Virus record (IMG/VR): IMGVR_UViG_3300027668_000101
Coordinates: 1-23,975 of that record
Reading direction: 5' to 3' (one strand)
Origin: a virus
DNA: 23,975 nucleotides
The translations under genes were made by a program, and so were the position numbers. Every line of letters starts with the position of its first letter. Within the stretch, counting starts at the first letter, position 1. Below the pieces are notes generated by a model. That model saw nothing but the letters and a program-made list of their open reading frames with translations. It did no database searches and was not told the origin of the DNA. Shown here piece after piece: positions 7,230-15,088 of the stretch.

Positions 7230-7622
7230 ATGGCTAGCCATACAGGTAATGACGGTTCAGTTTACGTTGGTGCGAATGCAGTCGCTGAGTTGATAGATTG
7301 GTCTGTTGACACAACTGCTAATACAGTTAATGACACAGTTATGGGTGACGCTTGGGAAACCAGCAAAGTTACTACAAAGGCTTGGTCAGGCTCAATCAAT
7401 GTTCAGTGGGATCCTTCTGACACTAACGGTCAGGAAGGCTTGAAAGAAGGCGATGAGGTTACCTTAAATATGTACCCTCTTGGCAATACTTCAGGGCTTG
7501 CATATTTCTCTGGCGCTATTCAAGTTACTGGTGTTAACCGCACTGGCTCAAACCCTGAAATCATTAAGGCTTCAGTTAGCTTTACTGGTAACGGAGCTAT
7601 GACCTACGGCACTGTAGCGTAA
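7230..7622 (+). CDS. Major tail tube protein
   Basis: A 130-residue product that would polymerise into stacked rings around the tape measure protein to make the tail tube. The sequence is beta-rich, with DGSVYVGANAVAELIDWSVD at the N-terminus, KAWSGSINVQWDPSD in the middle and IIKASVSFTGNGAMTY near the end, a pattern typical of short siphovirus tube proteins. It lacks the C-terminal Ig-like domain of lambda gpV (246 residues). GGAGAAG (7219-7225) precedes ATG 7230 with good spacing, and codon choice is biased as in the capsid gene, consistent with high expression. It sits directly before the tail chaperone pair, as expected. Confidence 0.85.
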   Translation: MASHTGNDGSVYVGANAVAELIDWSVDTTANTVNDTVMGDAWETSKVTTKAWSGSINVQWDPSDTNGQEGLKEGDEVTLNMYPLGNTSGLAYFSGAIQVTGVNRTGSNPEIIKASVSFTGNGAMTYGTVA

Positions 7623-7626
7623 TAAT

Positions 7627-7956
7627 ATGGGTAAGCTAATTGATGTGGCTGTTTCTCACTTTAGTAATTGTGTAATTCGCACACTAGAAGTGCCAGAGTG
7701 GGATGCTACGCTATATGCGAAGAACCTCACTCTGAACGATAAAGCCAAGTGGCTGGGTCGTGCGGACAACGATACTACTGATTATTTATGCTACTCCGTC
7801 ATCTTCGGTGTTACCGATGCAGAAGGGGAAATGGTGTTTGATATTGCGGATAAGACTAGGCTTCGTAACAATGTGAATCCTGAACTTGTTTCACGTATAG
7901 CCAACTTCGTGTTAGCTGTACCCGATAAGGCTGAGGCCGACCGCGAAAAAAACTGA
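7627..7956 (+). CDS. Tail assembly chaperone G
   Basis: A 109-residue unshifted product that, with its longer frameshift form, would coat the tape measure protein and recruit tail tube subunits; such proteins do not remain in the virion. It contains PEWDATLYAKNLTLNDKAKW and ADNDTTDYLCYSVIFGVTDA, a pattern typical of gpG-like chaperones. It ends in REKN-stop within an A-rich slippery site. The ATG at 7627 follows the tail tube stop by four bases without a clear ribosome site, suggesting coupled translation. Support comes from sequence style, the position between tail tube and tape measure, and the frameshift signal. Confidence 0.85.
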   Translation: MGKLIDVAVSHFSNCVIRTLEVPEWDATLYAKNLTLNDKAKWLGRADNDTTDYLCYSVIFGVTDAEGEMVFDIADKTRLRNNVNPELVSRIANFVLAVPDKAEADREKN

Positions 7957-8117
7957 TAGATGACCAAGGTACCCCGACTGAGTTATACTTAATGTACAAT
8001 TTAGCCGAACACCTTGGTCAACCACTATCGACCATATTAGATATGACAGTTACTGAGTTTAATCACTGGTACTCATACCTAAGAATAAAGGGTGAACGGC
8101 AACAGGGGAAAACTTGA
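7627..8117 (+). CDS. Tail assembly chaperone GT (-1 frameshift product)
   Basis: After the heptamer A AAA AAC (7947-7953) a -1 shift opens a 54-codon frame starting at CTG 7953 and ending at TGA 8115-8117, giving a product of about 163 residues. The T part begins LIDDQGTPTELYLMYNLAEH and ends with MTVTEFNHWYSYLRIKGERQ followed by QGKT; the pattern with E, W and a Y-rich helix near the end is typical of T domains. In lambda the T part recruits tail tube protein to the tape measure. The frame has no ATG placed for independent translation of the complete domain (its first ATG codes the fourteenth residue), and no stops across 54 codons. Its stop overlaps the tape measure start (TGATG), so shifted ribosomes end exactly where the next gene begins. 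Confidence 0.88.
7947..8020 (+). other. -1 ribosomal frameshift signal: slippery heptamer plus stem
   Basis: The heptamer A AAA AAC (7947-7953) is in the X XXY YYZ register of the G frame. Seven bases downstream begins a perfect ten-base inverted repeat: TGACCAAGGT (7961-7970) pairs with ACCTTGGTCA (8011-8020), leaving a 40-base loop. A stem at 5-9 bases after the heptamer is the usual stimulator geometry. The loop might form further structure; I found no convincing pseudoknot. Confidence 0.9.
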
Positions 8118-9976
8118 TGGCGAACACCACAGAAACAGTTGTAGTCGTACGGGCAGTCAATGAAACTGACCGTGCCTTCAACGCAGTAAATCAAAACATG
8201 CGCAGGACTTCAAAGACTGCGAGTCACATGAACCAACAGTTCCGCTTTATGCGGGGCGGTCTGGGTCAAGTCGGACATCAAGTTCAGGATATAGCAGTAC
8301 AGCTCCAAATGGGGCAAAACGCTATGCTTATCTTCGGACAGCAGGGATCTCAAATAGCATCACTTTTCGGCCCTCACGGAGCTATATTAGGTGCGTTCTT
8401 GGCTGTTGGTGCAGCTTTGGGTACAGCCTTTATGCCTGGAGTGTTTGGCGCAACTAAAGCCCTAGATAAACTCGCTGAAGCGCAAGATGCCGTAAATAAG
8501 ATAATGGCTAACACAAGCATTGGCGAAGCTACTGCTGAGTATCAAGAGCTTCTTGACGTTAGTGCTGCACTTGCTGGCATGCAAATGGATGTCGCACTTA
8601 ATAAGCTTGCCATAGGTATAGAATCTAATAAAGAAGCATTAATTAGTGCGTTAGGTGGCTCAGTAGGAGTTTCATCCGATTTACTTGCTATGCAAGAAAA
8701 CATCGCTCAAGGTAATGACCAGTTTGCCAAACAGCAGCGTGAGTTCATGGCTGAAGTTAACAAGCAATCTGAGCTTGATCTAATTAGTCAGTTCGGTACT
8801 AGTGGCGTTGAGTTGAAGGAGGTTATTGAAGATCTATTCGGTGCAAAGACCTCAGACCAAGTAAAAGCAAGTATAGAACAATTAATGGGCATACAGGGCA
8901 CCACTGAAGCCTTCTCTGACGCTAAGTTAGCTGCAGCAGAGTACGCTCTAGGTCTATTCAAGTTAAAGCGTGAAGAGGAGAAGCTAAACACGCCATTAGA
9001 AGTGGCAGGCTTTGAGAAGAAGAAGAAGAAGTCAGACAAGCTAGACAAGGACTCTCTTGAAGCTGTAGCCAATCAGATGGCTGCTGAAGAATCTATCGTC
9101 ATGCAGGGTTATGAGACAGCCGTAAAGAATGCTAGAAAGGCCACTGTAACAGAAGCAGCAAGAGTTAAAGCAGCGCGTGATGCAAGAATCAATGAAATGG
9201 CAGCGGAAGAGGCTTTGGTTGGTGCTGGAATACAGACAGCTATAGACAATAGGGAAGCTGCTGCAGAAGAAACTCTAGCAGCCCGTAAAGCAGCTCTTGA
9301 AGATGAATACAGGTTAGAGCAAGAATATATTGAGTCTGGTGAGGCAGGCAGGATTGCAGCGGATCATAAGGCTGTACTAGCTGCTAGAGACCTTGCAGAA
9401 GAGCAGATTAGGATCAAGAAGGATGCTGCTGAGAAGCAGGCCCAGATTGAATTGCAGGCTATCAGTACGGCTGAATCTGCCATGGCTATGATGGGTAGCG
9501 CACTTAAAGATGGAACAGACGCTCAGAAGGCCGCATTTGCGATAGAGAAGGCTTTAGCGATCACTAGCATCATCATTAACACTCACGCAGCAGCATCTAA
9601 GGCGGCTGCAGTTGCTGCCATAGGTGGCCCACAGGCATGGTTTGCAACTGAAGCGGCTATTACCGCAATTGGTTATGCAAAGGCAGGTGTAGTTGCAGGC
9701 ACCACTTTAGCCTCATTTGAAGGCGGCGGTTTCACTGGTAACGGAATACGCGCTGGTGGCATGGACGGTAAAGGCGGTAAGATCGCCATGGTTCACCCTA
9801 ATGAGAAGATCATAGATATGGAGCAGGGCGGTGATACTCAAGCAGTAAACGTCACATTCAACATACAGGCCAACGACACCAAAGGATTCGATCAGCTACT
9901 GGCCTCAAGGCGTGGTACAATCGTTGGGTTAATAAATCAAGCTATGAATAATCGCGGTAAAGCGGGAGTCGTTTAA
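8117..9976 (+). CDS. Tail tape measure protein
   Basis: A 619-residue scaffold that sets tail length; released into the host envelope at infection in related phages. The N-terminus has the lambda gpH-type segment (RFMRGGLGQVGHQVQDIAVQ, then LQMGQNAMLIFGQQGSQIAS) followed by a hydrophobic Gly/Ala region (about residues 88-120) that could span a membrane. The middle is helical and charged with a KKKKK run near residue 300 and a 40-residue tandem repeat (9077-9316). The C-terminal part has IINTHAAASKAAAVAAIGGP and ASFEGGGFTGNGIR, then MVHPNEKIIDM, a standard ending in this family. Using the usual approximate 0.15 nm per residue, a tail near 90-95 nm is inferred. The start is ATG 8117, overlapping the GT stop; an in-frame TTG at 8114 is less likely. 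No peptidase or muramidase motif was recognised. Confidence 0.9.
   Translation: MANTTETVVVVRAVNETDRAFNAVNQNMRRTSKTASHMNQQFRFMRGGLGQVGHQVQDIAVQLQMGQNAMLIFGQQGSQIASLFGPHGAILGAFLAVGAALGTAFMPGVFGATKALDKLAEAQDAVNKIMANTSIGEATAEYQELLDVSAALAGMQMDVALNKLAIGIESNKEALISALGGSVGVSSDLLAMQENIAQGNDQFAKQQREFMAEVNKQSELDLISQFGTSGVELKEVIEDLFGAKTSDQVKASIEQLMGIQGTTEAFSDAKLAAAEYALGLFKLKREEEKLNTPLEVAGFEKKKKKSDKLDKDSLEAVANQMAAEESIVMQGYETAVKNARKATVTEAARVKAARDARINEMAAEEALVGAGIQTAIDNREAAAEETLAARKAALEDEYRLEQEYIESGEAGRIAADHKAVLAARDLAEEQIRIKKDAAEKQAQIELQAISTAESAMAMMGSALKDGTDAQKAAFAIEKALAITSIIINTHAAASKAAAVAAIGGPQAWFATEAAITAIGYAKAGVVAGTTLASFEGGGFTGNGIRAGGMDGKGGKIAMVHPNEKIIDMEQGGDTQAVNVTFNIQANDTKGFDQLLASRRGTIVGLINQAMNNRGKAGVV
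9077..9316 (+). repeat. Two 40-residue tandem repeats in tape measure protein
   Basis: Codons 9077-9196 and 9197-9316 encode related 40-residue helical units, both beginning MAAEE and sharing V, G, TA, N and KAA positions (roughly 15 of the first 34 residues identical by eye). DNA identity is lower. This looks like an old internal duplication that would add length to the tail. Confidence 0.6.
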
Positions 9977-10542
9977 TGACTTATCCAACAACACCTAAAT
10001 TTGCCACCGTTGGTATAGAATCAGTTGACCCAACATTAGTCTCTGAGACCATTAGTGGGCGTATGCAAAGCCGAAAGACATCAGCGCAGAAGTGGAAGTT
10101 CACCGCATCTTACCCTCCATTAACAAGGGCTGAGTTTTCTCCTATTTGGGCGTATCTTGTTGGAAGGAGAGGTAGGCATGGCGTCTTCACTGTCATAGTA
10201 CCTGAATTAAGCACCACAAGCGGAACTGGCACTGGAACTATTACCACAACAGCGACTGCAATTGGATTGTCTTCAGTACCTATAACAGGACTAAGTGGCA
10301 CTCTAAAAGCAGGAGACTTCGTTAAATTTGCAGGTCATGACAAGGTATACGCTCTAACCTCAGACCGTTCAGGAGCAGGTAACTTAAGTATAACTCCTGA
10401 GTTAGTTAGTTCTGTAGGAATAGAATCTGTTGTATACAATGACGTACCATTCACGGTAAGGATGTCTAACGATGTTCAGTCTTACCAAGTTGGTAAGGGT
10501 ATGATGTTTAGCAATGAAGTTGATTTTGTAGAGGCAATCTGA
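9976..10542 (+). CDS. Minor tail protein, possibly distal tail (Dit-like)
   Basis: A 188-residue product directly after the tape measure, where the distal tail or gpM-type tip protein is normally encoded. The N-terminal part has SGRMQSRKTSAQKWKFTASY, then PPLTRAEFSPIWAYLVGRRG, a layout I recall from tail-tip proteins of proteobacterial siphophages; the middle has a Gly/Thr-rich segment (TTSGTGTGTITTTATA), followed by LKAGDFVKFAGHDKVYALTS. No cysteine, signal peptide or membrane segment is present. The start overlaps the previous stop (TAATG). The family is uncertain; the position strongly suggests a ring or adaptor at the tail tip that links tube to hub. Confidence 0.55.
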   Translation: MTYPTTPKFATVGIESVDPTLVSETISGRMQSRKTSAQKWKFTASYPPLTRAEFSPIWAYLVGRRGRHGVFTVIVPELSTTSGTGTGTITTTATAIGLSSVPITGLSGTLKAGDFVKFAGHDKVYALTSDRSGAGNLSITPELVSSVGIESVVYNDVPFTVRMSNDVQSYQVGKGMMFSNEVDFVEAI

Positions 10543-11096
10543 TGAGTCGGGGCATCCATGCAGACGTTATAACTGAGCTTGCAAAAGACTCATTTAACAT
10601 GGCTCATTTGGTTACTATAGACTTCTCCACATCAGTTAACCTTACCGATTATAGGCATGATTTAGTTGACGGATCAGTTACGTATCAGGCTAGCAGTTAC
10701 TTGCTAGGAATGGGTGACGTAAGTGAGTCTACTGAGGCTCAGATAGGATCCATTAATATCGAGCTTTCAGGTGTAGGCCCATCTTACATATCTATACTTC
10801 TAACTGAGAATTACATAGACAGAAAAGTAACTATTAAGCGCGTATTATTGGATGACAGTGGGGTAATAATAGGAAATTCATTTGTTATATACGAAGGGCG
10901 TATTGATGGGTTTAATATTGAGGATTCTGGAAATGATAGCGTTGTAAGAGTTGCTGTAGCATCCCACTGGGCTGACTTTGCCCGTATTAACGGGCGTAGA
11001 ACGAACAACAACTCACAGCAGGCAGTATTCGATGGAGATTTAGGGATGGAGTTTGCTAGTGAGATTATTAAAGACATCAAGTGGGGACGTAAATAA
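10542..11096 (+). CDS. Minor tail protein, tail-tip hub region (DUF2163-like?)
   Basis: A 184-residue product between the Dit-like and J-like genes. The N-terminus reads as a beta-rich tail protein (MAHLVTIDFSTSVNLTDYRH), and the C-terminus carries FARINGRRTNNNSQQAVFDG and IIKDIKWGRK, a motif pair (aromatic, RRT, F-G-D-x-G, WGR) that I recall from phage tail-hub proteins related to DUF2163. It has no cysteines, so it is not a gpL-type iron-sulfur tip protein. Both ends overlap neighbours by one base (TGATG and TAATG), implying tightly coupled translation with the J-like gene and probably matched stoichiometry at the tip. Confidence 0.55.
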   Translation: MSRGIHADVITELAKDSFNMAHLVTIDFSTSVNLTDYRHDLVDGSVTYQASSYLLGMGDVSESTEAQIGSINIELSGVGPSYISILLTENYIDRKVTIKRVLLDDSGVIIGNSFVIYEGRIDGFNIEDSGNDSVVRVAVASHWADFARINGRRTNNNSQQAVFDGDLGMEFASEIIKDIKWGRK

Positions 11097-13765
11097 TGGA
11101 TCCGATTACTTGGTTCTTTATAGCATCGACAGCGGTTTCATGGGTGCTAGCCACCAAGGCCATGGATGCTGCAAAAAGGGCTGCAGAGGAGGCTAAAGGA
11201 CTTCTTGCTAACAAGGATTCCAACATCGCTTCTATACCTATTATCTATGGTGAGCGAAAGGTTGGAGGAACCCGTGTATTTATTGGTAATAGCGGATCAG
11301 ATAACACTTTTATATATATTATTTTAATACTATGCGAAGGCGAGATTAATAGTATAGGTAATATATACCTTGATGATGATCTTAGCACTGACAGCAAGTT
11401 TAGCGGCTTAGTAACAATTAATAAATACCTTGGAACTGACACTCAAGCTGCTGATCAGGTGTTTATTGACGCTAACATTGGATGGACTGATAACCATAGG
11501 CTGCGCGGGACTGCATACGTATCGGTTAAGCTAAAGTGGGATTCTGATGTATTTAGCTCAATCCCAACTATAAATGCTATTGTTCAGGGAAGGAAGGTAT
11601 TTACTGGATCTATTGTAGAGTATAGCTCTAACCCAGCATGGTGCTGGCGTGATTATATGACCAATAGTCGATACGGGAAAGGATTAGATGTTGCGTTAAT
11701 AAATGACACTCTAGTATCTGCTGCTGCTACTAAGTGTGATTTATCAGTTACCCCTTATGGGGGTGGAGTTAGCCGACCTATATTCTCATGTAATGCTGTA
11801 ATAGATACTGAGCTAGAGATATTTGATAACGTAAAAGTGCTGCTTTCTGGTATGCGCGGATTAATGCCTTACCAAGATGGTAAGTACGGATTGATTATTG
11901 AGGACGCAGGATCTTCCACATTTAGCTTTAATACTGACAACATAATTGGCTCCTTTAGTATAACTAGCGAATCAAAGAAGACTAGATTCAATAAGATTAT
12001 AGCAACGTACACAAACCCTTTAGCCAACTGGCAGGATGATCAAGTTCAGTTCCCTGTAGCAGGTAACTCTATAGGGCAGCAGTATTTAACAGAAGATGGA
12101 AATACAGTGCTAGAGAGTCGCATATCTTTACCTACCATAACTGATAAGTACACAGCTCTAGATATGGCAGAGATCGCGCTTCTTAGATCACGTTCTGGCA
12201 TCTCTGTTAGCTTTTCGGCTACTAGTGAGGCTCTTAATGTTATTGTAGGGCAGATAGTTGATGTAACACACCCTACTCCAGGGTGGACTAGTAAGGATTT
12301 CCGCGTTAGCAACTTAAAGATATCTACAGACGGAACAGTATTGGTAGATCTTATCGAGCATCAAGACAGTATATACCCTTGGGTGGAGAAGACTGTGGCT
12401 GATGACATTCCTGACACAAACTTACCTAACCCATTCTCTGTAGTTGCTCCTACTCCAATTAGCGTTACTGAAGAGCTTTACACTACGGTAAATTCAAAAG
12501 GAACACAGTCTAGAGCTATTTTTAATTGGGCAGCTCCTTCTGATGCGTTTGTCTCTGAGTATGAGGCTGAGTACCGCCTTAACAGTAGTTCTGACTTTAT
12601 ATTCATAACTAAGACTAGCTCCTTAAGTGCTAGGATTGAGGATATGGCAATAGGAATATATGACTTCAGAGTTCGCTCAATAAACTCAATGGATGTTAAG
12701 TCTGTGTGGGCGGTTCTATCAAGCCAATCTGTTGCAGGACTAACAGCACCGCCTTCTGATCTATCTGGTTTTACTATACGAGCATTGGATGGGCAGGCCC
12801 ATATAAGCTGGTCAAGGATCACTGACTTAGACGTTATAAATGGAGGGTATGTGCGCATACGCCACACTAATGTCCTGTCTGGAGCACAATGGAAGGACGG
12901 TAATGATATAGGAGAGGCTATCTCTGGCACTCAAACTCACACGGTTCTTCCTATGCTTACAGGAACTTATATGGCTAAAGCTGTGGATGAGGGTGGTCGG
13001 TTTAGTGTTAATGCTCAGATAGCTTCAAGCAACGTACCAAACATCGTAGACTTTAATGCTGTTACAACAGTAACTGAGCATCCAAATTTCACTGGAGTAA
13101 AGACAGATATGTCTGTAGTTGGCTCGGTATTGCAGCTTGATTCTATATCTGCTGGAGTTATTGAGGACGCTGGCACATACTACTTTGCTAATAGCGTTGA
13201 TTTAGGAGGTTCATATACTAGCAGAGTTACTGCTAATCTAAGTAGCTCAACAGCTATAGCTACAGACCAGCTTGACAGCAGAACCGCTAATATAGATTCA
13301 TGGGAGAATTTTGATGGAGAGCCTAGTGACCAGTTATCGGCAACACTTGAAATGCGAACCACATCGGATAATCCATCAGGATCTCCCACATGGACGAGCT
13401 GGAGTCCGTTTCTAGTAGGTGATTATTTCGCCCGTGGATACCAATTCCGAGTAGTGGTAACTAATGCCGATGCAAACTATAATATAAGCATTACGGCCCT
13501 ATCAGTTACGGTTGATATGCCTGATAGAACAGAACGGGCTTTTGATGTAACAACGGCAGTAAATGGATCGGGGGTTTCTTTTGCTCACGCTTTCCATGCA
13601 ACGCCAGCAGTTGGCATAACTATGCAAGACGCTAATACGGGCGATTACTTCCGCGTGACAAGTAAGAGCCGAACTGGATTTACTGTACAGTGTTTCAATA
13701 GCGCCAACACAGGTATTGCAAGATCAATTAATTGGATTGCCACAAGTTACGGCAAGGAGATTTAA
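11096..13765 (+). CDS. Tail tip / central fiber protein, J-like
   Basis: An 889-residue hub and fiber protein expected to sit at the tail tip, with receptor contact at its C-terminus. Residues 1-35 are hydrophobic/helical (WFFIASTAVSWVLATKA, then AAKRAAEEAKG). Next comes the J-type hub core, including SIPIIYGERKVGGTRVF, CEGEINSIGNIYLDD and NPAWCWRDYMTNSRYGKGLD, all typical of gpJ-like proteins. Around residues 445-550 and 555-650 are two probable fibronectin-III-like domains (AEYRLNSSSDF...DFRVRSIN and ISWSRITDLDV). The C-terminal about 60 residues (FAHAFHATPAVGITMQDANT, then GDYFRVTSKSRTGF) resemble terminal domains of other J-like proteins and are the likely host-recognition part. Lambda gpJ is longer (1132). 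The start overlaps the previous stop. Confidence 0.85.
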   Translation: MDPITWFFIASTAVSWVLATKAMDAAKRAAEEAKGLLANKDSNIASIPIIYGERKVGGTRVFIGNSGSDNTFIYIILILCEGEINSIGNIYLDDDLSTDSKFSGLVTINKYLGTDTQAADQVFIDANIGWTDNHRLRGTAYVSVKLKWDSDVFSSIPTINAIVQGRKVFTGSIVEYSSNPAWCWRDYMTNSRYGKGLDVALINDTLVSAAATKCDLSVTPYGGGVSRPIFSCNAVIDTELEIFDNVKVLLSGMRGLMPYQDGKYGLIIEDAGSSTFSFNTDNIIGSFSITSESKKTRFNKIIATYTNPLANWQDDQVQFPVAGNSIGQQYLTEDGNTVLESRISLPTITDKYTALDMAEIALLRSRSGISVSFSATSEALNVIVGQIVDVTHPTPGWTSKDFRVSNLKISTDGTVLVDLIEHQDSIYPWVEKTVADDIPDTNLPNPFSVVAPTPISVTEELYTTVNSKGTQSRAIFNWAAPSDAFVSEYEAEYRLNSSSDFIFITKTSSLSARIEDMAIGIYDFRVRSINSMDVKSVWAVLSSQSVAGLTAPPSDLSGFTIRALDGQAHISWSRITDLDVINGGYVRIRHTNVLSGAQWKDGNDIGEAISGTQTHTVLPMLTGTYMAKAVDEGGRFSVNAQIASSNVPNIVDFNAVTTVTEHPNFTGVKTDMSVVGSVLQLDSISAGVIEDAGTYYFANSVDLGGSYTSRVTANLSSSTAIATDQLDSRTANIDSWENFDGEPSDQLSATLEMRTTSDNPSGSPTWTSWSPFLVGDYFARGYQFRVVVTNADANYNISITALSVTVDMPDRTERAFDVTTAVNGSGVSFAHAFHATPAVGITMQDANTGDYFRVTSKSRTGFTVQCFNSANTGIARSINWIATSYGKEI

Positions 13766-13766
13766 A

Positions 13767-14237
13767 ATGGCACAGCATGATATAGATATAGCAAACGCTT
13801 CAGGAGCTGCAGTACGGGCAGATATTAACCTAGTGCTAACTGCTTTTGCCACCAGCCATTCAGGTACTACTCCTCCGTCTGTTACATTTCCGTATCAGTA
13901 CTGGGCAGATACTACTTCCACTCAGCTTAAAAGACGTAACGGTGCTAATAATGCGTGGGTGCTTATTGGTAGTTTAGACGTAGCAAATATGGGCCTAGCA
14001 ACTTTGGCAAGCCCAACACTTACTGGGGCACCACGATCTACAACTCCAGCATCTACTGATAGTAGTACTAAGATTGCTACTACGGCTATGGTTCAGGCAG
14101 CGGCAGCGGCAAAGGTGGCAGGTCATACAACAGTACATACTAAAGTAGATGGTACAAATACAGTAGCAACATTGCACATAAATAACAGCGCACCTAGCGG
14201 AACAACTTCAAACGGAGATATTTGGTTTGAGTATTAA
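13767..14237 (+). CDS. Short tail fiber-type protein
   Basis: A 156-residue product just downstream of the J-like gene. Residues about 50-65 read FPYQYWADTTSTQLKRRNGA, then WVLIGSLD, a small 'placeholder' motif common in tail fiber proteins. Residues about 80-115 carry the fiber linker ASPTLTGAPRSTTPASTDSS followed by TKIATTAMVQ, which recurs in the large fiber encoded at 17027. GGAG at 13756-13759 precedes ATG 13767; an in-frame ATG at 13716 would lie inside the J-like gene and lacks a good ribosome site. The C-terminus (SGTTSNGDIWFEY) is followed directly by the Gly-rich gene, whose start overlaps this stop. It may connect the tip to an adhesin. Confidence 0.65.
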   Translation: MAQHDIDIANASGAAVRADINLVLTAFATSHSGTTPPSVTFPYQYWADTTSTQLKRRNGANNAWVLIGSLDVANMGLATLASPTLTGAPRSTTPASTDSSTKIATTAMVQAAAAAKVAGHTTVHTKVDGTNTVATLHINNSAPSGTTSNGDIWFEY

Positions 14238-15075
14238 AGCTAAGGTAGGATCTACTTGGCATGAAGTTGAGCCTAGTGTAAAGGTTTCTGGTAATTGGAA
14301 GCCTGTAATAAAGGCGTCCATTAAAGTTGGAGGGATCTGGCAGGTTATTTACGAATACACTTACGTATATACATTCGACAGTGGTGCTCACTTTAATGTC
14401 GATCTAGACACATTAAGCTTAGATAAGACTCATAATGTAAAGATAGTAATCCCATCGAATGGCACTATATTAGCCTCATCCACAAGCCAGTACGCATTAA
14501 GAACTGGATCAGGTTATGGAGGAACTTTAACTATTGAAAACAATGGCATAATTTTGGGCCGTGGTGGAGATGGTGGTTCAGGTGGATTAAGTGGTTCAGG
14601 TGGAAATGCTGGTGCTTCGGGTGGCGGTGGAACCTCTGGTGGTGATTGTATATATATAGAATGCCCAACCATAATGGATAACAATGGTACGCTTTCAGGC
14701 GGTGGTGGTGGCTCAGGCGGTGGTGGTTCAGGCGGTGGCTCGTCTGGCTTTCCCAGTTATGGCAACTACTACGCGGGTGGCGGTGGCGGTGGTGGAGGTG
14801 CCCCCTATGGATTAGGTGGTGCTAAAGGGTCTGGATCAGAACAAAGAACAGGATCCCCTGGATCACAGGCAGGAATATCATCAGGCGGTGCAGGCGGTGC
14901 AGGATCGGCACACTCAGAAGGTGCAGGATCGGCAGGTGCAACAGGTGGCGCTGTAGGCGTTGTAGGTAATACAGCATCATGGGGTACAGGCAGCTTTAGA
15001 TCTGCAGGTGGCGCAGGTGGCGCTGTAGGAGAAACTTACTTCAACCCACAAAATTACCAGATAATACTATTGTAA
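14227..15075 (+). CDS. Polyglycine-rich adhesin-like tail protein
   Basis: A 282-residue product. Residues 1-45 contain two or three short repeats of the type V-x-G-x-W-x-x-V (KVGSTWHEVEPSVKVSGNWK, then VKVGGIWQVI). Residues about 46-110 are beta-rich. From about residue 112 to 270 the protein is dominated by glycine, with several pure runs (SGGGGGSGGGGSGGGSSG and GGGGGGGGAP) and many GGAGG/GSGG segments. Such runs occur in the receptor-binding gp38 adhesins of some T-even-like phages, where they pack as polyglycine-II helices and display variable loops; here this is an analogy. The start is probably TTG at 14227, overlapping the previous stop, because no ATG lies upstream of the conserved repeats. 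The C-terminus is abrupt (GETYFNPQNYQIILL). Two cysteines flank one loop region (GGDCIYIECPT). Confidence 0.6.
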   Translation: MSIKAKVGSTWHEVEPSVKVSGNWKPVIKASIKVGGIWQVIYEYTYVYTFDSGAHFNVDLDTLSLDKTHNVKIVIPSNGTILASSTSQYALRTGSGYGGTLTIENNGIILGRGGDGGSGGLSGSGGNAGASGGGGTSGGDCIYIECPTIMDNNGTLSGGGGGSGGGGSGGGSSGFPSYGNYYAGGGGGGGGAPYGLGGAKGSGSEQRTGSPGSQAGISSGGAGGAGSAHSEGAGSAGATGGAVGVVGNTASWGTGSFRSAGGAGGAVGETYFNPQNYQIILL

Positions 15076-15088
15076 AATATGGTATTAT
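15061..15088 (+). repeat. AT-rich hairpin over the stop of the Gly-rich gene
   Basis: ATAATACTAT (15061-15070) pairs with ATGGTATTAT (15079-15088) through ten pairs including one G-T, with an eight-base loop that contains the TAA stop. It is followed by TAATTAAATTAAA rather than a T-run, so it is not a standard terminator. It might stabilise mRNA ends or mark a promoter region (TTGTAA 15070-15075 and TAAATT about 17 bases on), but both ideas are weak. Confidence 0.4.

Noticed and set aside
8114-8116. TTG as start of the tape measure
   Set aside because: The ATG three bases later overlaps the frameshift-product stop in a standard TGATG coupling arrangement.
9012-9035. AAG-rich tract in the tape measure as a second frameshift site
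   Set aside because: It encodes a Lys run, has no X XXY YYZ heptamer in frame with a stimulating stem, and the frame continues normally.
8788-9072. Minus-strand open frames inside the tape measure and other genes
   Set aside because: They lie opposite strongly supported genes, have low-complexity Phe/Ser translations from coding-strand bias and no ribosome sites; treated as shadows.
11308-11335. TATATATATTATTTT tract in the J-like gene as an origin or promoter
   Set aside because: It encodes a hydrophobic beta strand in the hub core at the expected place; AT-richness follows from Ile/Tyr/Leu codons.
13716-13766. Upstream ATG start for the short fiber gene
   Set aside because: It would lie inside the J-like gene; GGAG directly precedes ATG 13767.
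15000-15075. Frameshift truncating the Gly-rich adhesin
   Set aside because: The abrupt end is odd, but no homopolymer or continuing Gly-rich frame is visible past 15030.
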